Positions 1 through 5,519 of a stretch of 6,353 nt of DNA are shown piece after piece. The notes under the pieces were generated by a model. That model was given only the letters and a program-made list of their open reading frames with translations, ran no database searches and was not told the origin of the DNA. Location: NCBI GenBank assembly GCA_013695055.1, contig JACDBF010000414.1, positions 1-6,353 on the forward strand, given 5' to 3'. A program made the translations under genes and the position numbers. Origin of the DNA: Actinomycetota bacterium (lineage in GTDB: Bacteria > Actinomycetota > CADDZG01 > WHSQ01). Every line of letters starts with the position of its first letter. Positions within the stretch are counted from its first letter, which is position 1.

Positions 1-195
1 GCTCGTCTCTACAACACCGACCGCCCCCACCACGGTCGTCATACCAAGGCCAAGATTCCCGAGGGGGATCACAGGATTCCCGAGGGGGATCATCGGAAAG
101 GTGAAAATGTGGGCTCGCTAAGAGGGATGCGTCGCCACAACTCGGTGACAGGACACGCTAGCGCCACGGGGGTAGTCTCAGAGGTAGGGACTTAG
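1..195 (+). CDS. C-terminal fragment of an IS-type integrase/transposase (5' end outside window)
   Basis: Frame 1 is open from the window edge to a TAG at 193–195, 64 codons. The first 20 residues contain LYNTDRPHHGRHT followed by K-x-K-I-P. This matches the pattern (YN-x-x-RPH-x-G, then a G/K-x-x-P turn) seen at the end of the rve-type integrase core of IS3/IS481-like transposases, where it follows the last catalytic Glu. The DDE residues would lie outside the window. After this motif the reading continues through a duplicated IPEGDHR heptapeptide and about 30 residues I do not recognise, so the tail may be a degenerate or read-through extension and the gene a decayed remnant. No terminal inverted repeat was identified. 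Family assignment rests on one short motif. The methyltransferase gene begins 29 bp after the stop. Confidence 0.5.
   Translation, partial: ARLYNTDRPHHGRHTKAKIPEGDHRIPEGDHRKGENVGSLRGMRRHNSVTGHASATGVVSEVGT
54..95 (+). repeat. Two-copy 21-bp tandem duplication encoding IPEGDHR twice
   Basis: The 18-mer GATTCCCGAGGGGGATCA occurs at 54–71 and again at 75–92, a period of 21 bp; over the full 21 bp, 19 positions match. In frame 1 it encodes IPEGDHR at 55–75 and 76–96. The two DNA differences (CAC/CAT and AGG/CGG) are both synonymous. Each unit is itself an imperfect inverted repeat (GATTCCC…GGGGATC), which could have helped a slippage event. Confidence 0.85.
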
Positions 196-214
196 GACTG
201 CACAAGTGGACGCT

Positions 215-219
215 GGAGG
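215..219 (+). promoter_or_regulatory. Shine–Dalgarno GGAGG of the methyltransferase gene
   Basis: GGAGG lies 5 nt before the ATG at 225 and 11 nt before a second in-frame ATG at 231. The spacing favours 225. It supports the view that the interrupted methyltransferase was a real translated gene. Confidence 0.6.
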
Positions 220-224
220 GCACC

Positions 225-835
225 ATGAGCATGAGCTTCTACAAAGTCGCCTACCAGGTCGGCTTCACCCCTTGGGAGCAAGCCGCTCAGGAGGGTCCCG
301 TAGCCCGACAGTTGTCTGGGTTGTTTGACCGCGAGCAGGCCGAACGCGAACCGCCCTACGGAAAAGCGCTCGACCTAGGATGCGGCACCGGCGACACGCT
401 GTCGAACTTGCGTCCCGCGGGTGGCAGGTAACGGGTATCGACCTGGTCCCAAAGGCCCTCAGCGGGGCACGCGCGCGAGCACAAGACGCAGGGGTGGAGA
501 TCCAGTTCGTCCATGGCGACGTCACGGCGCTCGGCGCGGCCGGCGTCGGCTCTGGTTTCCGATTGCTGCTGGACGGCGGGACCGTCCACGGCCTGAAGGA
601 CGCGCAGCGCGAGGCCGTGATTCGGGAGGTGAACGAGGTTGCCGCCACCGACGCCACTTGGCTGATATTCGCGTTCGCACCGCGCCGCAGAGGACCGGCA
701 CCGCGGGGGATGGGTCGTAAGGACATCGAGACCACCTTCGCGGGATGGAAGGTGACCGACGAGCAGGCAGTCGACGTGAACCTTCCCGGATTCCTGAAGG
801 CCGACCCGCGCTGGTACCGGCTCCAACGCGACTGA
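225..835 (+). pseudogene. SAM-dependent class I methyltransferase, interrupted by a frameshift
   Basis: A methyltransferase is split over two frames. The first part (from ATG 225) contains MSFYKVAYQVGFTPWEQA and the SAM-binding motif I ALDLGCGTG at residues 48–56, then goes out of frame and stops at 429–431. The second part, one frame back, resumes with AVELASRGWQVTGIDLVPKA (motif II region, acidic D for the SAM ribose), VHGDVTAL and a C-terminal RWYRLQRD, ending with TGA 833–835. Joining at about 392 (…GGC|CGACAC…) restores GCGTG-R-H-AVELA and a protein of about 203 residues, a normal length for small class I methyltransferases of this type. The pattern is a loss of one base between about 390 and 398; no slippery heptamer is seen, so recoding is unlikely. 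It is either a recent pseudogene or an assembly error. The substrate is unknown. Confidence 0.8.
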
Positions 836-934
836 CTGCTCGCGATCGCCAGCCGATGCGAAGATCGGACCCTCCCAGATCCTTGATCGCTCGAACTTGG
901 GCCACATGAGCCAGTCATGAGGGGCAACTGGCGT

Positions 935-955
935 GGGGTCATGTCGCATGATCCC
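935..955. other. 9-bp inverted repeat (hairpin) upstream of the HicB-like gene
   Basis: GGGGTCATG (935–943) and CATGATCCC (947–955) pair over 9 bp with one G·T and a 3-nt TCG loop. No T-run follows on either strand, so it is not a canonical intrinsic terminator. It lies 100 bp after the methyltransferase stop and 82 bp before the HicB-like start. Two further CATGA/TCATGA copies lie at 905–909 and 915–920. It could be an operator or a weak transcript-end hairpin; its function is not established. The rest of 836–1037 shows no supported gene. Confidence 0.35.
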
Positions 956-1028
956 AGACGGGTTCGTTTGCCGCCGCGGAAGCACCCATATCTAGAAGGC
1001 GCGCTGCAGAGCACGGCGATCCCCTGCC

Positions 1029-1033
1029 GGAGG
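1029..1033 (+). promoter_or_regulatory. Shine–Dalgarno GGAGG deciding the GTG start at 1038
   Basis: GGAGG sits 4 nt upstream of GTG 1038. This selects the GTG start of the HicB-like gene over the overlapping frame that opens at 917, which has no comparable site and whose product looks like an out-of-frame shadow. Confidence 0.5.
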
Positions 1034-1037
1034 CCCG

Positions 1038-1289
1038 GTGGCGACCAGACGAACCCGCCAAAGCCGCCGGGTGAAGCTCCACGTCGAACTCTTCTACGAC
1101 AGCGAGGTCGACCAGTGGGGCTATACGGTCCCCGTCATTTCGATCATCGGCACGGGTTGCAGCAGCCGCGAGGAGGCCAAGGGATTCGCTCTCGAGGCCA
1201 TCAAGTTCACGCTCGAATCCGGCGAGGACGAGATCGATCCTGAAGCCGACGTCGTGGCCCTGGACGTCACCCTCGAGAAGGTCTCGTAG
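1038..1289 (+). CDS. Small HicB-like protein (orphan antitoxin-type domain)
   Basis: The gene encodes 83 residues from a GTG start with a good ribosome binding site. After a basic N-terminus (ATRRTRQSRR), residues 13–52 read VELFYDSEVDQWGYTVPVIS, then a turn IIGTGCSSREEA and a helix KGFALEAIKFTLES. This follows the HicB beta-beta-beta-alpha layout: strand, 'D-x-x-x-x-x-Y-x-V-P', G-x-G/T turn, then 'S-x-E-E-A' opening a helix that ends in L-E. The C-terminus is acidic, and no ribbon-helix-helix or HTH DNA-binding domain is evident. HicB antitoxins normally neutralise the mRNA-cleaving toxin HicA, but no HicA-like small ORF is visible on either side. The fold may therefore be used for something else, or it may be an orphan. 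A weak −10-like TATCTA lies at 989–994. Similarity judged by eye only. Confidence 0.55.
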   Translation: MATRRTRQSRRVKLHVELFYDSEVDQWGYTVPVISIIGTGCSSREEAKGFALEAIKFTLESGEDEIDPEADVVALDVTLEKVS

Positions 1290-1383
1290 CGCCCACTCCC
1301 CCTGGTTGAAGCGGGCTTGGGAACCCGCGAACTGAAAGTCCTCTTTTCCGCCGTTAGCAAATCGTTAGTTCGGAGTGGAACCC

Positions 1384-1415
1384 AGAAAAGTAAAGGCCCT
1401 GTGACCAGGGCCCTT
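1384..1415 (-). terminator. Intrinsic terminator of the tRNA-fMet transcript
   Basis: Read on the minus strand, AAGGGCCCT (1415–1407) and AGGGCCTTT (1400–1392) form a 9-bp stem with one G·T and a 6-nt loop, followed by ACTTTTCT. It starts 2 nt after the CCA end of the tRNA. On the plus strand no T-run follows the hairpin, so it serves the minus-strand transcript only. It would close the mreB–protease–UPF0182–tRNA series. Confidence 0.75.
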
Positions 1416-1416
1416 G

Positions 1417-1493
1417 TGGTTGCAGGGGTAGGATTTGAACCTACGACCTCCGGGTTATGAGCCCGGCGAGCTACCAGACTGCTCCACCCTGCC
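1417..1493 (-). tRNA. Initiator tRNA-fMet (anticodon CAT)
   Basis: The 77-nt cloverleaf includes an encoded CCA (complement of 1417–1419). Arms: acceptor GGCAGGG/CCCTGCA, D arm GAGC…GCTC, anticodon stem CCGGG/CCCGG with loop CTCATAA (anticodon at 1459–1457), variable AGGTC, T arm GTAGG-TTCAAAT-CCTAC. Initiator hallmarks are all present: three consecutive G:C pairs next to the anticodon loop (G29–31:C39–41), A11:U24 in the D stem, and no Watson–Crick pair at 1:72. Here that pair is G1·A72 rather than the usual C1·A72. The D and anticodon regions are almost the same as in the E. coli initiator. It starts translation after formylation of Met. It lies 41 bp after the UPF0182 stop on the same strand. 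A TATGTT at 1504–1499 could be a −10 box for its own promoter, but no clear −35 is seen. Confidence 0.95.
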
Positions 1494-1534
1494 CCATGAA
1501 CATACCAAGGATGAAGGGCTGGTCGCGCCGCCTT

Positions 1535-4357
1535 TCAGGGGGTCTGGGACAGCTGCTCGGCCCGGTCCAGGAGGTCTCCGAGTCGCTCGATCAGGCGGCC
1601 GTAGGTCTCGAAGTCGCCCGCAGCCAGGGCCTCCTGTGCCTGCTGGTAGACCCGGCCCGCTTGGGCGACGATGGCACCAAGCTCTCCCTGGGGCTGCTGC
1701 GGCTGGTTGTCGCCGCCCCCCGGAGGTGGTGGAGGCTCCCCGACCGGCGGAGGTTGCTCGAGGCCGAACAGGCTTGATAGCGCAGCCTCGAATCCATTTT
1801 CCATGATGACCTGACCGCCGGAGACGAGGATGACCTTCTTGAGCTCCGGGATGCCGCCGTCGTCGGCTTGAACGAACAGAGGCTGGATGTAAAGGATCGA
1901 TTCCTCGATGGGAAGGGTCACGAGCGACCCAAAGCTGACCGTTGAGCCCCGTTGCCCGAGCAAGGTCAACGCTCGCGAGGTTTCCACATCCTGGTTGATC
2001 AAGTTGTCAACCTGAGTCGGCCCGAGCACTGTCGACTGGCTCGGGAATTGCAGAGTCACCAGCTCGCCGTAGTGCTCCGGATCCGAGCGCGCCACCATGA
2101 GGGCAATCATGTTGTTCTTGGTTGCCGGGGTGAACGGGCGGGTGAGCATGAACTCCTGTTCCGACTCGCCCGGCAGCTGAAAGAGCAAGTAGGTCGGAGG
2201 TATCGGGCCGGCGAACGTAGTGCCGATTCCTCCTGCGTCCTCTTGGGCGCCCTCGGGCACCGACCACGCGTCCTCTTTGGCGTAGAAGTTCGCGGCATCA
2301 TTGATGTGATAGGTGGAGAACACCTGAGATTGCACATTGAAAAGGTCCTCGGGGAAGCGAAAGTGAGCCCTCAGGTCGTCGGTCGGCTCGTCGGCTGTGA
2401 AGAGATCGGGGAACGCGTTGCGCCACGCTTCGATCAGCGGATCCGTCTCATCAACGATGTGAAATTCCATCGTGCCGTCGTAAGCGTCGACAACGACTTT
2501 CACCGAGTTGCGGATGTAGTTGACACGCCCTTCGAGCCCACCCGCTTCGGCCCCCGGAACCGCCTCGTCGAGGGTAAATCGCTGCGAGTAGGGATAGTAC
2601 TGCGTCGATGTATACGCATCGAGGATCCACACCAACCGGCCGTCGACCACCGCAGGATAGGGATCGTGGTCGAGGGACAGGAAAGGCGCCGCTCGAAGCA
2701 CCCTGGCCCGCACATTCCGGTACACGACTATCTGTGACTTGTCGGTGATGAGCCCGGACAAGATCAGATTTGGATCCCCCTCGCGGATCGCAAAAGCCAA
2801 GCGAGTGAAAAAGCTCCCAAGGGGGACTCCCCCGGAGCCGTCGTATTGGCTGCGCTGAACTCCGTCGGCGGTCGGGTAATCGACTTCCTCTTGCTCAGTG
2901 TCGACTACGGAGTACTCGTCTGCGTCGAACGCCTCTCCGAAGTAGCTGCGCAGCTGATCGCTCTCCAACGAAGAGGCTCCCGGAGCTACGGTGCCCGGTA
3001 CATCTTTCACGAGGAACGTCGGCTGCCCCGAGGCGGTGGCCTCGTTCGCAAGACTCGCGACCACCCCGTAACCGTGTGTGTACTGGAGATGCTCATTCGA
3101 CCAAGTGCGATCCTGAAGATCCTCGATACTCAGCTCACGAACGGACAGCAGCACTTGACGCAAGACGTTGTCGATTCGATAGCGATCGATATCGACGTCT
3201 TGAAATTGGTAGTAGGTGCGAATTGCCTGGACCTGCGCATAAGCCTGCTCGAGCACATCCGGATCCCATAGGCGGATGTTCTGCAAGATATCCGCGCTAC
3301 GCTGGACACTTCCCGAGCTCAGCGCACTGCGGGCAGCGAAGGTTTCCGTCTTTACGTCTGCCAGGCCGAACGCGGTGCGCGTCGCCGCGAGATTGCGCTC
3401 GATGTATCCCCTCTCACGTTGGAGCTCCTGAGGCTCGACCGAAAACCTCTGGACAACGAAGGGCCACACGCCGCCGGCCAGCACGGACGTGAGTATCCAG
3501 ATGCCCACCGCGGCGAGAGGGAGGGAAATGCGCCGGAATCGAATGTTGACGAGGAAGAGAGCAGCCGAAATGACTGAGATGATGGCCAGAAGGGTGAGCG
3601 CGGGGAGTTGGGCGTTGACATCGGTGTAGCTGGCCCCCGTGACCACTCCGCGGTCTGAAAAATTGAGCCCATAGCGACCCAGCCAGTACTGCACGGCCTT
3701 GACCAGCGCAAGAAAGCCGAGCAGGACCGAGACATGCGCGACGGCCCCCGCGTCTACTCCTGCGAGTCCGCCATCGGGGCGAATGGCCCCATAGAAATAA
3801 TAGGCCACAAGGGTCGCCAGCAGGCTTATCAGTATGGCGAACCACAACCACGACAGCGCGAAGTTGTAGAGCGGGAGCTCGAAGACGTAGAAGCTTATGT
3901 CGCGGCCAAACTGGGGGTCGTCCACGCCGAAGCTAACCCGGTTTATCCACAACAAGAATGTTCGCCAGCCGCCGCTGGCGCTGAGCCCGGACAGAAACCC
4001 GATGACGGCTGCGACGGCAAGGGCCAGCCACTTGATGTAAGGGGTTATCTGATCGCGGTAGCGATCGAATGGGTCGGGACGAGTGATCGACTCGACGTTC
4101 GTAATCCTGTACAGCGAGCGGGCGCGGCCGGCCAGCCTCAAGTTCAGATACACCAAAGCCGTCACAAGAGCACCGACGATGCCTCCGAGTAGGAACTGGG
4201 TTCGTAAGCTCTTCCACAGAACCGATTCGAAGCCGATCTCACGGAACCACAAGATGTCGGTATAGAAGCGCGATGAGCCGGCCAGAATCAGGAACAACAA
4301 AAAGACGGCCAGAACGATGAGGCCAAGCCGCCGGTTACGCCGTGGTCGGATCACCAT
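1535..4357 (-). CDS. UPF0182 family integral membrane protein
   Basis: A protein of 940 residues from ATG 4357, typical of the family, whose function is unknown. About seven hydrophobic helices fill the N-terminal third (near 11–28, 52–73, 108–127, 168–188, 205–224, 252–272, 278–298). Between them are the blocks DPQFGRDISFYVFELPLY (147–164) and FSDRGVVTGASYTDVNAQLP (233–252). After the last helix comes VEPQELQRERGYIERN (307–322), then the large soluble part with VDIDRYRID (388–396) and YTHGYGVV (426–433), as in actinobacterial members. The C-terminus is a Pro/Gly/Gln-rich linker (about 868–891) and one amphipathic helix. A TTG at 4399 would add 14 basic residues; I prefer ATG 4357 because MVIRPRRNRR resembles family N-termini, but neither start has a clear Shine–Dalgarno site. 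It follows the PDZ–Lon gene by 67 bp (25 bp with the TTG) and precedes the tRNA-fMet. Confidence 0.93.
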   Translation of the reverse strand: MVIRPRRNRRLGLIVLAVFLLFLILAGSSRFYTDILWFREIGFESVLWKSLRTQFLLGGIVGALVTALVYLNLRLAGRARSLYRITNVESITRPDPFDRYRDQITPYIKWLALAVAAVIGFLSGLSASGGWRTFLLWINRVSFGVDDPQFGRDISFYVFELPLYNFALSWLWFAILISLLATLVAYYFYGAIRPDGGLAGVDAGAVAHVSVLLGFLALVKAVQYWLGRYGLNFSDRGVVTGASYTDVNAQLPALTLLAIISVISAALFLVNIRFRRISLPLAAVGIWILTSVLAGGVWPFVVQRFSVEPQELQRERGYIERNLAATRTAFGLADVKTETFAARSALSSGSVQRSADILQNIRLWDPDVLEQAYAQVQAIRTYYQFQDVDIDRYRIDNVLRQVLLSVRELSIEDLQDRTWSNEHLQYTHGYGVVASLANEATASGQPTFLVKDVPGTVAPGASSLESDQLRSYFGEAFDADEYSVVDTEQEEVDYPTADGVQRSQYDGSGGVPLGSFFTRLAFAIREGDPNLILSGLITDKSQIVVYRNVRARVLRAAPFLSLDHDPYPAVVDGRLVWILDAYTSTQYYPYSQRFTLDEAVPGAEAGGLEGRVNYIRNSVKVVVDAYDGTMEFHIVDETDPLIEAWRNAFPDLFTADEPTDDLRAHFRFPEDLFNVQSQVFSTYHINDAANFYAKEDAWSVPEGAQEDAGGIGTTFAGPIPPTYLLFQLPGESEQEFMLTRPFTPATKNNMIALMVARSDPEHYGELVTLQFPSQSTVLGPTQVDNLINQDVETSRALTLLGQRGSTVSFGSLVTLPIEESILYIQPLFVQADDGGIPELKKVILVSGGQVIMENGFEAALSSLFGLEQPPPVGEPPPPPGGGDNQPQQPQGELGAIVAQAGRVYQQAQEALAAGDFETYGRLIERLGDLLDRAEQLSQTP

Positions 4358-4368
4358 GTTCGCGAAGC

Positions 4369-4394
4369 GTAAACGTTTCCCCCGCCAATGGCGG
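4369..4394. promoter_or_regulatory. Two adjacent inverted repeats ahead of the UPF0182 gene (possible operator)
   Basis: AAACGTTT (4371–4378) is a perfect palindrome within GTAAACGTTTCC (4369–4380), which resembles the central-CG operators bound by LacI-family repressors. Three bases further, CCGCCA (4382–4387) and TGGCGG (4389–4394) form a second inverted repeat around one base. Both lie between the protease stop and the preferred UPF0182 ATG. No convincing −35/−10 pair is seen, so the regulatory role is speculative. Confidence 0.25.
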
Positions 4395-4424
4395 TGCAAG
4401 TCGGTCGGAAGAGTCTAGGCATCC

Positions 4425-5465
4425 CTACTCAAGGCCTTGGAGGTAGCCAACGGCGTCGGAAAAGCTAGAGATTGAAACGACCTCGATGTCTCTCGCAGCT
4501 CGCTGGGCCGTCTGCGCGTTGGCGGCCGGAGCGAGGAAGATCTCGGCCCCTTCCCGTTCGGCCCCCGCCACCTTTTGCTCCACGCCCCCGATTGGCCCCA
4601 CTCCGCCGTCGCAGTCGATCGTCCCGGTGCCCGCAACGGCCCGTCCGCCGGTCAGATCTTGGGACGTCAGCCGGTCATAGAGGGCCAGCGAGAACATGAG
4701 GCCGGCGCTGGGGCCCGCTATACGGCCGGTTTCGAAATCGACCTCGATGCCTGGATCGTACGAATAGCCGACATCCGACATCGCAACTCCCAAATAGGGA
4801 ACCGAAGGGTCGGTCGGGTCGGTCACCGTGCGCAGCTCGAGGGTCCGCCGCCGACCGTCACGGCGGACCGTCAGAGATAATGGGTCCCCGACATCGATGG
4901 CCGCGATCGCGGCTCCCGCCTCGCAGGTCGTGCGGATGGGATCCCCGCCAATGGCCACGATGACGTCCCCGGGGAGGAGAACGCCGTCGGCAGGAGCTCC
5001 TCCGGCGGTGGCCTCTACGCGCGCCCCGTTTCCCGTGGGCTTCCCGTAGCCCAATTCGCTCAGTGCGACCGCCTGCGCGTGCTGCTTGGAAGCGTCCATC
5101 TCCTCTTCTTGCATGTCCTGGAGCTCTTCGAGAGACGCCCCCCCGGTCACCTGGCTCTCCAGCACCAAGGCCTTTTGCGAGTCCACGAATGCAGCGATCG
5201 CCTCTGATGCCGTAACGTCGATATCCACCCCTACGGTGGTCAAAAAGAGCCGGCCCTCCGAAGAATATGTCTCAGCTTCCCTCACCTCCACGAGCCGGCC
5301 TACGTCGCGAACCGGGCCCGGCAAGTAGGCGTACAGAAAAGGAACCGGGACCCAGAAGGACGCAAGGAGAATCCCAAGAGCGACCACTCCCGCGATCACC
5401 CAACGGACTATGCGCATCCTCGAGCGCGTTCTAGGCGGCTCCAAGGAGTTCCGATCTCTGTCCAT
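4425..5465 (-). CDS. Membrane-anchored PDZ–Lon serine protease, YlbL-like
   Basis: A protein of 346 residues. A basic N-terminus (RTRSRMRIVRW) precedes one membrane segment at about 19–40, which should place the rest outside the cytoplasm. A PDZ domain follows at about 138–212 (ADGVLLPGDVIVAIGG at 159–174). The C-terminal Lon-type (S16) proteolytic domain has the serine motif GPSAG at 251–255 (Ser253) and IGGVEQKV at 292–299 (Lys298); this 45-residue spacing matches the Ser/Lys dyad of Lon. There is no AAA+ ATPase domain, as is normal for the family, so activity would be ATP-independent. The PDZ domain probably binds substrate C-termini or controls the protease. The segment around 104–130 is acidic and probably helical. 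The gene begins 54 bp after mreB and is followed by UPF0182 on the same strand. No strong ribosome binding site precedes ATG 5465; Met17 is an alternative. Substrates are unknown. Confidence 0.92.
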   Translation of the reverse strand: MDRDRNSLEPPRTRSRMRIVRWVIAGVVALGILLASFWVPVPFLYAYLPGPVRDVGRLVEVREAETYSSEGRLFLTTVGVDIDVTASEAIAAFVDSQKALVLESQVTGGASLEELQDMQEEEMDASKQHAQAVALSELGYGKPTGNGARVEATAGGAPADGVLLPGDVIVAIGGDPIRTTCEAGAAIAAIDVGDPLSLTVRRDGRRRTLELRTVTDPTDPSVPYLGVAMSDVGYSYDPGIEVDFETGRIAGPSAGLMFSLALYDRLTSQDLTGGRAVAGTGTIDCDGGVGPIGGVEQKVAGAEREGAEIFLAPAANAQTAQRAARDIEVVSISSFSDAVGYLQGLE

Positions 5466-5519
5466 CGGAAAAGCTTAGGTCTTTGTTGTAGAAAGCCGCG
5501 CAGCGAGGCGGACGGAAGG

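Noticed and set aside
54..95. CRISPR-like or larger tandem repeat array
   Set aside because: There are only two adjacent copies with no spacers, and the repeat is in frame within an open reading frame.
385..400. Programmed −1 ribosomal frameshift in the methyltransferase
   Set aside because: There is no X-XXY-YYZ slippery heptamer or following pseudoknot-like element, and this enzyme type is not known for recoding. A base deletion is the simpler explanation.
265..1014. Long minus-strand open frames of 249, 209 and 127 codons opposite the methyltransferase
   Set aside because: Their products are rich in Arg, Ser and Pro with no recognisable domain, and they lie antisense to a gene with clear motifs. 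They are shadows produced by GC-rich codon bias.
917..1243. Plus-strand 108-codon frame overlapping the HicB-like gene
   Set aside because: It lacks a good ribosome binding site, its product is Arg/Pro/Gly-rich without a domain, and the overlapping 83-residue frame has both a GGAGG site and a recognisable fold pattern.
1311..1347. Terminator for the HicB-like gene (GCGGG…CCCGC followed by CTCTTTT)
   Set aside because: The stem is only 5 bp with an 8-nt loop, and the T-run begins about 13 nt after it. It is too weak to annotate.
1435..1806. Plus-strand open frames across the tRNA and the UPF0182 3' end
   Set aside because: They run through a well-formed tRNA on the other strand and into the UPF0182 C-terminus; no domain or start signal supports them.
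1952..2737. 261-codon plus-strand frame antisense to UPF0182, and similar ones at 2846–3492 and 3734–4192
   Set aside because: UPF0182 on the other strand has conserved family blocks throughout. The antisense products show no domain and no start signals.
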